A DNA stretch of 64,000 nt from Chloroflexi bacterium UBA4730. Its GTDB lineage: Bacteria; Chloroflexota; Limnocylindria; P2-11E. Below, piece by piece: positions 25,922-34,594 of the stretch. Below the pieces are notes generated by a model. The model saw only the letters and a program-made list of their open reading frames with translations. It searched no databases and was not told the origin of the DNA. The stretch is from the NCBI GenBank assembly GCA_002404155.1, contig DHJC01000007.1, forward strand, positions 104,220 to 168,219. The letters are read 5' to 3'. A program made the position numbers and the translations under genes. Every line of letters starts with the position of its first letter. Position 1 is the stretch's first letter.

Positions 25922-26945
25922 TCCCGGCGTGGCCGGGGTCGAGCTCGCCTCGGCAGCCGTGCGTGTCGTCGTGGGTTACCGCGAGCAGGGGCGGTTCCGC
26001 GTCACCGGCGTCGGGCATGCCCCGGTGCCGAGCGCCGCGCTCAACGGCGGCTACGTCGCCGATCGCCGAGCGGTCGTCGCGGCGCTCGTCGCCGCGTTCG
26101 CCGGCGCCGAACGCAGCGTGCGCGCCGAGAAGGTCGTTGTCGCGATCGACGGTGACGACATCCGGACCTACCACGAGAGCACGACCTTCGAACGTGAAGA
26201 CCAGCGGGACGCCGTTTCGCCCGGCGAGGCAGTGAAGGCGATCCGGCTCGCGCGCGAGGCCGCGGCCCGCGCGGCACGAGATCTGTCGGGCGATGACCCG
26301 GCGCTGCGCGGCATCGCGACGGCGGAGCTGCGGGACGACGTCGGAGGCTTCGTCCTGGACGGCCGGCGGCTCGGCTCGCCGGTGGGCGATCGCGGGCAGC
26401 GGCTCGAGGTGCGGACCGACATCGCGCTCGCGCCACTCGTGCAGGCGGGCGGCGCGACGGCGACGCTTGAGGCGGCGAGGCGCCGGGGCACCGCGACCTC
26501 CGGTGCGTACGCCCTCGGCCGGCTGGTCGCGGAGTCCGGTGTCGCCGAGGCGGGCATCGCGCGGCTCGCCGCGGACCAGACGACCGTTACCGTCGTCAGG
26601 GACGGCCGCGTCACCGGCACTCGGGTCTTCGCGGTCGGTCGCGAGGCCTTGCTCGCGCGCCATGTCCCGCCCGATGCGGACGTATGGGCTCGCTGCATCG
26701 TCGCGACGGTCCGCTCGCTCGGCCTCGAGCAGCCGGGCCGGTGGTACGTCGCGGGCGTCCCCGACGAGCTCACCGCGTTGCCCAAGGCCCTCGCCGCCGC
26801 GGCCGGCAGCGAGCGCGGGAGCTCGGTGGAAGTGCTGCCGCTGCGCACGAGCCTCGTGCCGCGCATCGTCGCGGACGCGACGCTCACCGCCGACGACCTC
26901 GTGGCCGCCGGTGCCGCGGCCCTGGGCGCCCAGGCGTATTCGTGA
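25914..26945 (+). CDS. FtsA/PilM-like actin-fold protein
   Basis: 343 residues. The N-terminus (GVELASAAVRVVVGYREQG...VTGVGHAPVPSAALNGGYVADRRAVVAAL) matches the phosphate-1 strand and SHS2 subdomain of FtsA-type actin homologues, and a later segment (QTTVTVVRDGRVTGTRVFAVG) resembles the second phosphate loop. It is shorter and more divergent than true FtsA, and a cell-division or cell-wall scaffold role is inferred. GTG 25914 overlaps the end of alaS by 8 bp, and the gene overlaps the next by 4 bp. Confidence 0.6.
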   Translation: MASPGVAGVELASAAVRVVVGYREQGRFRVTGVGHAPVPSAALNGGYVADRRAVVAALVAAFAGAERSVRAEKVVVAIDGDDIRTYHESTTFEREDQRDAVSPGEAVKAIRLAREAAARAARDLSGDDPALRGIATAELRDDVGGFVLDGRRLGSPVGDRGQRLEVRTDIALAPLVQAGGATATLEAARRRGTATSGAYALGRLVAESGVAEAGIARLAADQTTVTVVRDGRVTGTRVFAVGREALLARHVPPDADVWARCIVATVRSLGLEQPGRWYVAGVPDELTALPKALAAAAGSERGSSVEVLPLRTSLVPRIVADATLTADDLVAAGAAALGAQAYS

Positions 26946-28378
26946 GCCGGACGGTCATCGACCTCGACTCGCGCGCGACGATCCTCGACGCATCCGAGCG
27001 GCTCGCGGCTGCCCCCGCGGATGCACCAGTCGTGTTCGTCGTGCCGTCGGGCGCGCCGTTCGCTCGCAACGCCGTGTTCCTCGAGGTCGCGCGCACGCTC
27101 GCGGGCGAGCGGCGCGTCGCGATCGTCTCGAGCGATCCGCGCGCGCGATCGATCGCGGCGTCCGTGCACGTCCCGGCGTATGCCTCGCTCGGCTCGCTCG
27201 AGCGCGAGGAGCTGGACCCGACGGAGAAGCTTGGCGGCCCACGGCGCGCGGCCCTCGCAGCGATCGCCGCGCGCCGGCCGCCGCCGTCGCTCGGCTCGCC
27301 CGCCCGCGCGATCGGCATCGCCGCGAGCGCGATCGGCGCGCTGGCCCTCCTGTTGATGATCGCGGTCCCGTCGGCGGCGGTGACCGTCGCGCCGTCGTCC
27401 ATCCCGATGCCGGGGGCGACGTTCAGCGTGCGGGCCGGCCCCGGTGGGGATGTCCCGGCGCAGCCGCTGAATGCGACGATCACGACGAAGGTCACCGGTA
27501 CGGCGACCGGCTCGCGCACCGACGAAGTGAAGGCGACCGGCTCGGTGCGCTTCTCGAACCAGACGACCGACGACACCACGATCCCGAAGGGAACGGTCGT
27601 CCAGACGGCTGACCGGATCCAATTCGCGACGACCGAGGCGACGACGTTGCCGAAGAGCATCATCTTCGGCTTCATCGTCGGTCAGGTCGACGTTGCGGTC
27701 GAAGCGGTCCTCGGCGGCCCGGCCGGCAACGTTCCCACCAATCGCATCGTGGTCAGTAACCGCGCCGTGTACTTCGTGACGAATCCCGCTGCGACGACGG
27801 GCGGCGAATCGAAGAAGATCCCCGTCGTGAAGGCCGAGGACTACACGGCGGCCACGGCGAAGACGACCGTCGACAGGGCACTAGCCGACGCGGCGAACGA
27901 GCAGAAGACCAAGTGGAGCGCCCAGCTCGGCGGGAGCGGGGTCGTGTACGTCGGGACCGCGTCGCTCACGTCGCAGGGCGGCCTGAGCGACGTCGTCGGC
28001 AAGGAGGTCCCGACGTTCGACGTGCCGATCGCCGCGACGGTGCAGGGCTTCGCGGTCGCCGCCGACCAGCCGACGAAGGCGGCAGTGGAGCGCTACCGCA
28101 CGATGGCCTCTCCGGGCAATGTGCTCGACGAGCGCACGGCACAGTTCAACGCCATCGCCACCGTTGCGGACAACGGCGTGACCTGGCGCATCGCCGCGTC
28201 TGGGACGCAGGCGCCGCAGCTCGACGTTTCCCGGATCCGCGGGTCTCTCGCTGGCCGGACGCCCGCCGAAGCACATGCCGTCCTCGACGGTCAGGGGCTG
28301 AAGGTCACGGACCTGCGGATCTCCCCCAACTGGTGGCCGCGGATGCCGCTGCTCGACGCTCGGATCGCGGTCAACTGA
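26942..28378 (+). CDS. Membrane-anchored baseplate-J-like protein
   Basis: 478 residues. About 1-120 is a cytoplasmic domain (VIDLDSRATILDASERLAAA...VVFVVPSGAP) that may bind a partner. A single membrane helix follows (IGIAASAIGALALLLMIAVP, about 118-138). The external part carries the repeat-like VTGTATGSRTDEVKATGSV with TIPKGTVVQTADRIQFATT and GGPAGNVPTNRI, the signature of baseplate J/gp47-type beta-sandwich proteins found in Gram-positive-like lineages. No phage genes surround it, so it is a cellular relative. It sits between the FtsA-like gene and ruvX. Confidence 0.65.
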   Translation: MSRTVIDLDSRATILDASERLAAAPADAPVVFVVPSGAPFARNAVFLEVARTLAGERRVAIVSSDPRARSIAASVHVPAYASLGSLEREELDPTEKLGGPRRAALAAIAARRPPPSLGSPARAIGIAASAIGALALLLMIAVPSAAVTVAPSSIPMPGATFSVRAGPGGDVPAQPLNATITTKVTGTATGSRTDEVKATGSVRFSNQTTDDTTIPKGTVVQTADRIQFATTEATTLPKSIIFGFIVGQVDVAVEAVLGGPAGNVPTNRIVVSNRAVYFVTNPAATTGGESKKIPVVKAEDYTAATAKTTVDRALADAANEQKTKWSAQLGGSGVVYVGTASLTSQGGLSDVVGKEVPTFDVPIAATVQGFAVAADQPTKAAVERYRTMASPGNVLDERTAQFNAIATVADNGVTWRIAASGTQAPQLDVSRIRGSLAGRTPAEAHAVLDGQGLKVTDLRISPNWWPRMPLLDARIAVN

Positions 28379-28379
28379 C

Positions 28380-28760
28380 GTGCGCTATCTTGCGCTCGAC
28401 GTCGGCGACCGCCGGATCGGTCTCGCGGTCGGGGATGACGCGTTCGGTATCACTCGCGCGCTGCCGACCCTACGCCGATCGCGCCGCCTCGCCACGGACA
28501 TCGAGCGGATCGCCGCGATCGCACATGGCGAGGAGGTGGGTACGCTCGTGATCGGTCTCCCGCTCACCCTGCGTGGCGACGACGGGCCGCAGGCCGAGCG
28601 CGTGCGGCGCTTCGCCGCGGCGTTGGCGCCCACCGGCCTGTCGGTCGAGCTCTACGACGAGCGCAACACGACGGTCGAAGCGCTGCACCGCGGCGCGGAC
28701 GATCCGGATGCCGGTGCCGCGCGAGTCCTGCTCGAAGACTTCTTGAGCACGAAACGGTGA
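28380..28760 (+). CDS. ruvX: Holliday-junction-resolvase-like protein RuvX/YqgF
   Basis: 126 residues with the RNase H-fold start YLALDVGDRRIGLAVGDDA, a central VIGLPLTLRGDDGPQ and a late YDERNTTVEALHRG. The family acts in 16S rRNA 5' processing and possibly junction resolution. It overlaps mltG by 4 bp; the ruvX-mltG-aroE order is a common bacterial arrangement. Confidence 0.92.
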   Translation: MRYLALDVGDRRIGLAVGDDAFGITRALPTLRRSRRLATDIERIAAIAHGEEVGTLVIGLPLTLRGDDGPQAERVRRFAAALAPTGLSVELYDERNTTVEALHRGADDPDAGAARVLLEDFLSTKR

Positions 28761-29938
28761 AAGAGCCGGTGTACCGCGGGCCCGTGCGCGCACCCGCCAC
28801 ACGGCACGGACGCCCGACCCCACCACGTCAACGGTCGGGCGCCGGCCCGCTGGTCTTCGCGCTCGTCGTCGTCGTCGTCGCGGTCGCCCTCTTCTTCGTC
28901 GGGCGACCGCTCGCGACCGACGCGATCGTCCAGGCAGCCGATGACCACGACACGCTGCTCCAGCAATCGGCCATCCGGGCGGTCATCGCTCCGGCGGTCG
29001 AGCCGCTGTTGGACGTCCCGGCGGATCCGAACGGCACGACCGTCGAGTTCACCGTGCGGCGCGGCGCAAACGCCTCGCAGATCGCGGTCGATCTGCTGAG
29101 CGCCAGGCTGATCAAGTCCGCGCTCGCCTTCAAGTTCGTGCTGTACGAGAGCGGGACGGAGAACGCGCTCCAGACGGGCACATACAAGGTGTCGCCGGCG
29201 CTCAGTCCGCGCGACATCGCGACGCTGTTCCAGCGGGCGCCGGGCGACCAGGTCGCGTTGCGCCTCATCGAGGGTTGGCGGTTGACCGAGGTCGCCGCGG
29301 CGGTCACCAAGGCCTTCCCGGCCATCAGTGCGACGGACTTCACCGCCGCGGCCGTCGTCGGCACGCGGAACAACTTCGTCCTGAATGGGATCGACCCGAA
29401 GGCGTCGCTCGAAGGGTTCCTCTTCCCGGATACCTACTTCCTGCGGCCGGACGCGACCGCGGATCAGATCGTCGGGATCCTCCTGGACAACTTCGAGACG
29501 AAGGCCGGTCCCGCGCTGCGCACGGCATCGGCCGAGCGCAACGCCTCGATCTACGACATGGTGAAGCTCGCATCCATCGTGGAGCGCGAGGCGCGTGATC
29601 GGAAGGAGAGCCCGCTGATCGCCGGCGTGTACCAGCACCGGCTCGATATCGCGATGAAGCTCGACGCCGACCCGACGATCCAATACGCGAAGGGGACCTG
29701 GGACGACCTGTCGCTCGACGACCTGAAGCTTGACTCGCCGTACAACACGTATCTCAACCCCGGGCTGCCGCCGACGCCGATCGCGAACCCGGGCCTCGCG
29801 GCGCTGCAGGCCGCGGCCAAGCCGGAGACGACGGACTTCCTGTTCTTCGTCGCGAAGGGCGACGGCTCCGGTGATCACGCGTTCGCGAAGACCATCGAGG
29901 AGCAGGAGGCGAACCGGGTCAAGTACGGGAACAAGTGA
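28757..29938 (+). CDS. mltG: Endolytic murein transglycosylase
   Basis: 393 residues. A basic cytoplasmic N-terminus and one membrane helix (LVFALVVVVVAVALFFV) precede a LysM-like region. The YceG/MltG catalytic domain follows, with LEGFLFPDTYFL, the catalytic glutamate in LASIVEREA, HRL...LDADPTIQYA and SPYNTYLNPGLPPTPIANPG. It cuts nascent peptidoglycan strands at the outer membrane face and sets glycan length. GTG 28757 is within the ruvX end. Confidence 0.94.
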   Translation: MKEPVYRGPVRAPATRHGRPTPPRQRSGAGPLVFALVVVVVAVALFFVGRPLATDAIVQAADDHDTLLQQSAIRAVIAPAVEPLLDVPADPNGTTVEFTVRRGANASQIAVDLLSARLIKSALAFKFVLYESGTENALQTGTYKVSPALSPRDIATLFQRAPGDQVALRLIEGWRLTEVAAAVTKAFPAISATDFTAAAVVGTRNNFVLNGIDPKASLEGFLFPDTYFLRPDATADQIVGILLDNFETKAGPALRTASAERNASIYDMVKLASIVEREARDRKESPLIAGVYQHRLDIAMKLDADPTIQYAKGTWDDLSLDDLKLDSPYNTYLNPGLPPTPIANPGLAALQAAAKPETTDFLFFVAKGDGSGDHAFAKTIEEQEANRVKYGNK

Positions 29939-29994
29939 CTGGCGGGCGACGAGCGGCTTTGCCGCGAGGAGTGAGCACCACCAGCCTTGAGCGG

Positions 29995-30015
29995 TCTCCG
30001 GCCGCAGGCCGGAGA
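29995..30015. other. Perfect hairpin between mltG and aroE
   Basis: TCTCCGGCC-GCA-GGCCGGAGA, a 9-bp perfect stem in the 85-bp gap. No run of T follows on the plus strand, so it is a weak candidate for termination; it could be an mRNA-processing or stability element separating mltG from the aro genes. Confidence 0.5.
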
Positions 30016-30023
30016 TTAAGCAG

Positions 30024-30839
30024 GTGAGTTTGGTCCTCCTGCTCGGCCACCCGGTCGAGCACTCGCTGTCCCCGGCACTGCACAACGCGGCGTTCCGTGC
30101 CCTCGGACTCGCCCATTCGTATGAGCTGTTGGACGTGACGGCGGACGCGTTGCCTGGCGCGGTCGGGCGCATCCGGAGCGGCGAGGTCCTCGGGGCGAAC
30201 GTGACGGTCCCGTATAAGGAGACGGTGATGCGCCTCGTCGACACGTGGGATGGGCCGACGGCCGAGATCGGTGCGGCGAACACGCTGTCGCGGACCGCGG
30301 ACGGCCGGCGCGTCCTCGCGTCCAACACCGACGGCGTCGGGTTCGAGTATGCGACCCGCGACCTCGCGCTGGATGGCGCGCGCGTCCTGCTGCTCGGTGC
30401 GGGCGGCGTCGCGCGCGCTGCGCTGACGGTGCTCTTCGCCCGCGGCGCGCGCGTGACGATCGCGAATCGCTCCGCGGATCGGGCGCGGGTCCTCGCCGGC
30501 ACGCTCCCGCATCCGGTGGGCCTCGAGCCTCGCGTCGCGGAGTGGGCGAGCCGCACCGAGCTGGATGGCATGGACGCGGTGGTGAACGCCACCTCGCTCG
30601 GGCTGCGGGGCGAGGATCCGCTCGCTGGGGCGACGCTGCGTCGCGGTCTCGCCGTGATCGATCTCATCCCGACGGCTGCGCCCACGCCGCTCGTGAGGCG
30701 GGCGCGCGCGGCGGGGGCCGAGGTCGTCGACGGGCTCCCGATGCTGCTGCAGCAGGCGGTCTCATCCTTCCGCATCTGGACCGGACGCGATGCGCCGGTC
30801 GAGGTCATGCGTGCGGCGCTGTTCGCGAGCGTGAGCTAG
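30024..30839 (+). CDS. aroE: Shikimate dehydrogenase
   Basis: 271 residues, reducing 3-dehydroshikimate with NADPH. It shows LLGHPVEHSLSPALHNAAF for shikimate binding, the catalytic lysine in NVTVPYKE, NTDGVGF, the nucleotide-binding loop LLGAGGVARA with NRSADRA, and the C-terminal VDGLPMLLQQAVSSF. It is the first of four consecutive shikimate-pathway genes. Confidence 0.94.
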   Translation: MSLVLLLGHPVEHSLSPALHNAAFRALGLAHSYELLDVTADALPGAVGRIRSGEVLGANVTVPYKETVMRLVDTWDGPTAEIGAANTLSRTADGRRVLASNTDGVGFEYATRDLALDGARVLLLGAGGVARAALTVLFARGARVTIANRSADRARVLAGTLPHPVGLEPRVAEWASRTELDGMDAVVNATSLGLRGEDPLAGATLRRGLAVIDLIPTAAPTPLVRRARAAGAEVVDGLPMLLQQAVSSFRIWTGRDAPVEVMRAALFASVS

Positions 30840-30841
30840 CC

Positions 30842-31987
30842 GTGCGGTTCCTCACCGCGGGCGAGTCGCACGGCCGGGGCCTCACGATCATCGTCGACGG
30901 CGTCCCCGCCGGCCTCGAGATCGACGGCGCGGCCATCGACGCCGACCTGCGACGCCGGCAGCTTGGCTACGGCCGAGGCGCGCGTCAGCGCATCGAGCGC
31001 GACGGTGCACGCATCACCGGCGGCGTGCGGCAGGGCCGGACCACCGGGGCTCCGGTCGCGCTCTGGATCGAGAACCGTGATGCCGTCAACTGGGAGCGCG
31101 TCATGAGCACGACGCCGGTGACCGAGGCACCGGATGCGGTCACGCGGCTTCGTCCCGGACACGCGGACCTCGCGGGCGCGCTGAAGTACGGCCACGAGGA
31201 CGTGCGTGACGTGATCGAACGCGCGAGCGCCCGCGAGACCGCCGCGCGCGTGGCGGCCGGCGGCGTCGCGCGCGCGCTCCTTCGCGTCGTGGGCGTGGAT
31301 ATCCTGAGCGAGACGATCCGCATCGGCGACGAGAGCGCGGCCGCGCGCTTCGACCGCGGCGCGATCGAGGCGAGCGAGGTGCGGTGCGGTGATCCCGAGG
31401 CGTCAGGGCGGATGACGAGCGCCATCGCCGCGGCGCGTGACGCCGGAGACACGCTCGGCGGGGTGATCGCCGTCCGCGCATCGGGCGTGATCGCCGGCCT
31501 CGGCAGCTACGCGCAATGGGACCGGCGGCTGGACGGGCGGATCGCGCAGGCGGTCGTGTCGATCCCCTCGGCGAAGGGCGTCGAGTTCGCGGATGCCTTC
31601 GACGCCGCCGGCGAGCGGGGCAGCCGGGTCCACGACCCGATCGAGCGGCGCGGCGCGGGCTTCGGCCGGCCGCAGAATCGTGCTGGCGGCCTGGAGGGCG
31701 GTGTCACCAACGGTGAGGACGTCGTCGTGCGCGTCGCGTTCAAGCCGATCTCGACGTTGATGAAGCCGCTGCCATCGGTCGATCTGCGCACGGGCGAGGC
31801 GGCACCGGCGCTCGTCGAGCGCAGCGACGTCTGCGTCATCCCAGCGGCAGGCGTCGTCGCGGAGGCGATGCTCGGGCTCGTCCTCGCCGACGCGCTGTGC
31901 CAGAAGTTCGGCGAAGACACCGTCGGAGACATCACGAGCGCCGTCGCGCGCTACCGCGAGCGTTTGAAGCCGATCGCCGACCGCTGA
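30842..31987 (+). CDS. aroC: Chorismate synthase
   Basis: 381 residues. FMN-dependent last step of the shikimate pathway. It has FLTAGESHGRGLTIIVDGVPAG at the N-terminus, RQGRTTGAPVALWIEN, RPGHADLAGALKYGHEDVRDVIERASARETAARVAAGG and the late GFGRPQNRAGGLEGGVTNGE. GTG 30842 follows aroE directly. The stop overlaps the next ATG by one base (TGATG). Confidence 0.95.
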   Translation: MRFLTAGESHGRGLTIIVDGVPAGLEIDGAAIDADLRRRQLGYGRGARQRIERDGARITGGVRQGRTTGAPVALWIENRDAVNWERVMSTTPVTEAPDAVTRLRPGHADLAGALKYGHEDVRDVIERASARETAARVAAGGVARALLRVVGVDILSETIRIGDESAAARFDRGAIEASEVRCGDPEASGRMTSAIAAARDAGDTLGGVIAVRASGVIAGLGSYAQWDRRLDGRIAQAVVSIPSAKGVEFADAFDAAGERGSRVHDPIERRGAGFGRPQNRAGGLEGGVTNGEDVVVRVAFKPISTLMKPLPSVDLRTGEAAPALVERSDVCVIPAAGVVAEAMLGLVLADALCQKFGEDTVGDITSAVARYRERLKPIADR

Positions 31988-33570
31988 TGCATCTCTTTCT
32001 CGTCGGGCCCCCGGGTATCGGGAAGTCAACCGTGGCTCCGCTGCTCGCGGAGGCGCTCGGCGGCCGGACGATCGACCTGGACGACGAGATCGAGCGCAAG
32101 GCCGGCAAGCCGTGCACCACGGTCATCACCGAAGACGGCATGCCCCGGTTCCGCGCCCTCGAGTCCGAGCTCCTCGCCGCGTTGCAGCCCACGCCCGCGT
32201 TGATCGTCGTCTCGACCGGCGGCGGCGCGATGCTGCTCGCGTCGAACCGCGCCCGGATGGGAGCGCTCGGCCTCCGGATCGGCCTGACCGGATCTGTCGC
32301 GACGGTCGCGCGCGGCCTCGCCGCGACGATGCATAAGCGCGCGCACCTGGACGTGGGGCCGCGCCAGCACGCCGCGCGCGTCCTGAAGGAGCGCCGCGAC
32401 GTCTACGTCGACGTCGACGCATCGTTCGGCGTCGACGGCGTGGAGCCGCACGAGGTCGCCCTCGCGATCGCGGCGTGGCTCGTCTCCGCGCGCGGGGTCC
32501 GCATCGACGTGCTCGCATCGCACCCGTACCCGGTGCTCGTGCGCGCCGGGCTGCTGGAGCATGCCGGCACGCACCTCCGGGATCTCGGGTGGCGCGGGCC
32601 TGCCGCCATTGTCGCCGACGCCCTCACGGCGGCGCGATACGCGCCCACGGTCCGCCGCTCGTGCGCCGCGGCCGGGATCGACGCGACGGTCATCCGGGTG
32701 CCGCGCGGCGAACGGGCCAAGACCGCCGCCGTCCTGGCGCGACTATGGGACGCGTTCGGTGCGGCCGGCATCGGCCGCGACGGCGGCGTCATCGCGCTGG
32801 GCGGGGGGACCGTCGGCGACGTCGCGGGGTTCGCCGCGGCGACGTACCTCCGCGGGGTGCGGTTGGTGCAGGTGCCCACGACCCTGCTCGCGATGGTCGA
32901 TTCCTCGATCGGCGGAAAGACCGGCATCGACCTGGCGCGCGGGAAGAATCTCGCCGGCGCATTCCATCAGCCCGATGCGGTCCTGGCGGACCCCAGCGTG
33001 CTCGCATCGCTGCCGCGCCGGGAGCGCGCGTCGGGCTTCGCCGAGATCGTCAAGTGCGCGTTCCTGGTGGATCGCGACGCGGTCGCGCAGGCCGAACGGT
33101 CCGCTGCGGCGGTGGTCGCGGGTGACCTCGGTCCGACGATCGGCTCGATCGCGCTTGCCGTCACCGTGAAGGCCGGGATCGTCGCGGTCGACGAGCGAGA
33201 GTCAGGGCTACGAGAGCTGCTGAATTTTGGCCACACGCTCGGCCACGCGTACGAAGCGGCGAGCCGCTACCGGGTCACGCATGGCGAGGCCATGAGCGTC
33301 GGGATGGTCTTCGCCGCCGCGCTCGCGGATGTCCTCGATCTGGCACCGACGTCGCTGCGCGAGCGGCTCGAGGCGCTGCTCGGCGCCGCCGGTCTTCCGA
33401 CCCGGGCCACGCTGCCGGCGCGGACCTGGACCTTCCTCGCGCGGGACAAGAAAGCCAGGGCCGGCGCGGTCCGCTGGATCCTCCCGCGGACGATCGGCCG
33501 GTTCAGCGAGGTGACCGACGTCAACGCGCGCTCGCTGCGCGCCGCCGCAGCGATCGTGGAGGGACGGTGA
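31987..33570 (+). CDS. aroKB: Shikimate kinase - 3-dehydroquinate synthase fusion
   Basis: 527 residues joining two enzymes that are normally separate. Residues about 1-165 are shikimate kinase: P-loop GPPGIGKST (7-15), IDLDDEIERKAG, STGGGAML and an Arg-containing lid region. Residues about 175-527 are 3-dehydroquinate synthase: IALGGGTVGDVAGFAAATYLRG, QVPTTLLAMVDSSIGGKTGID, AFHQP and LNFGHTLGHAYE. The fusion puts steps 2 and 5 of the pathway on one chain, and all key residues I can check are intact. Confidence 0.95.
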   Translation: MHLFLVGPPGIGKSTVAPLLAEALGGRTIDLDDEIERKAGKPCTTVITEDGMPRFRALESELLAALQPTPALIVVSTGGGAMLLASNRARMGALGLRIGLTGSVATVARGLAATMHKRAHLDVGPRQHAARVLKERRDVYVDVDASFGVDGVEPHEVALAIAAWLVSARGVRIDVLASHPYPVLVRAGLLEHAGTHLRDLGWRGPAAIVADALTAARYAPTVRRSCAAAGIDATVIRVPRGERAKTAAVLARLWDAFGAAGIGRDGGVIALGGGTVGDVAGFAAATYLRGVRLVQVPTTLLAMVDSSIGGKTGIDLARGKNLAGAFHQPDAVLADPSVLASLPRRERASGFAEIVKCAFLVDRDAVAQAERSAAAVVAGDLGPTIGSIALAVTVKAGIVAVDERESGLRELLNFGHTLGHAYEAASRYRVTHGEAMSVGMVFAAALADVLDLAPTSLRERLEALLGAAGLPTRATLPARTWTFLARDKKARAGAVRWILPRTIGRFSEVTDVNARSLRAAAAIVEGR

Positions 33571-33998
33571 AGCTCCTCTTGGTCAATGGGCCCAACCTCA
33601 ACACCCTCGGCACGCGGGAGCCGGCGATCTACGGGACGACCACCTTGCTCGAGGTGGTGCGACGTTGCCGCGAGCTGGCCGGGCCGGGCCATACGGTCGC
33701 CGAGCTCCAGTCGAACCACGAGGGTGTGCTCATCGACTTCCTGCAGGAGCACGCCGATGCGGATGGTGCCATCATCAATCCCGGCGGCCTCGCCCACACC
33801 TCGATCGTCCTGCGCGATGCCGTCGCCGGGTGTGCGTTCCCGGTGGTCGAGGTCCACATCAGCGACATCGGCAAGCGCGAGCCGTTCAGGCACCATACGT
33901 ATCTCAAGGACGTCACCGCGCATCAAGTGATAGGTAAAGGAGTGGCGGGCTACGAGGAGGCCCTTCGGTGGCTCCTCGAGAACGCGGGCCATCGTTAG
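33567..33998 (+). CDS. aroQ: Type II 3-dehydroquinate dehydratase
   Basis: 143 residues of the dodecameric type II enzyme: LLLVNGPNLNTLGTREP, the catalytic tyrosine in YGTTTL, QSNHEGVLIDFLQEH, INPGGLAHTSIVLRDA and EVHISDIGKREPFRHHTYL. It catalyses step 3 of the shikimate pathway. GTG 33567 overlaps the fusion gene by 4 bp. After it comes a 35-bp gap before efp. Confidence 0.95.
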   Translation: MKLLLVNGPNLNTLGTREPAIYGTTTLLEVVRRCRELAGPGHTVAELQSNHEGVLIDFLQEHADADGAIINPGGLAHTSIVLRDAVAGCAFPVVEVHISDIGKREPFRHHTYLKDVTAHQVIGKGVAGYEEALRWLLENAGHR

Positions 33999-34033
33999 CG
34001 ATGGAGTGCCGTTAGGCCGCCGAAGGCGAACAA

Positions 34034-34594
34034 ATGGTGTCTACGGGTGAGATCAAGCGCGGTATGACCATCGAGCTCGACGGCAACCTCTACCAGATCG
34101 TCGAGTTCCAGCACATCAAGATGGGGCGGGGCAGCGCACAGGTGCGGATGAAGCTCCGTAACGTCCGCCGCGGCGATCTCATCGAGAAGACGTTCCAGGC
34201 CGGCGACCGATTCGCGCGGGCACGCTTGGATCACCGCGACGTGCAGTACATGTATCACGACGGCGACCTGTATCACTTCATGGACACGAAGACGTTCGAT
34301 CAGCTCGCGCTCGACGCCGATCAGCTCGGCGAGGGGGTCAACTACCTGGCCGACGGGACGGTCGTGACGCTCAACGAGTACGAGGGCGAGGCCATCGGCG
34401 TCGACCTCCCGCCGTCGGTTGTCATGACCGTCGCCAGCGTCGAGTTCGGGCTCAAGGGCGATACGGCCACGGGCGCGAACAAGCCCGCGACGCTCGAGTC
34501 CGGCCTCAAGGTCAACGTCCCGCTCTTCGTCAACCAGGGCGACAAGATCAAGGTCGACACGCGGACCGGGGAGTACATCGAACGGGCGTCGTGA
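34034..34594 (+). CDS. efp: Translation elongation factor P
   Basis: 186 residues, three beta-barrel domains; it rescues ribosomes stalled on polyproline. N-terminal KOW domain MVSTGEIKRGMTIELDGNLYQ; C-terminal domain VNVPLFVNQGDKIKVDTRTGEY. The loop that reaches the peptidyl-transferase centre is KMGRGSAQVR, with arginine 32 at the tip where many bacteria have a modified lysine. No modifying enzyme is next to it. It overlaps xseA by 4 bp. Confidence 0.95.
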   Translation: MVSTGEIKRGMTIELDGNLYQIVEFQHIKMGRGSAQVRMKLRNVRRGDLIEKTFQAGDRFARARLDHRDVQYMYHDGDLYHFMDTKTFDQLALDADQLGEGVNYLADGTVVTLNEYEGEAIGVDLPPSVVMTVASVEFGLKGDTATGANKPATLESGLKVNVPLFVNQGDKIKVDTRTGEYIERAS

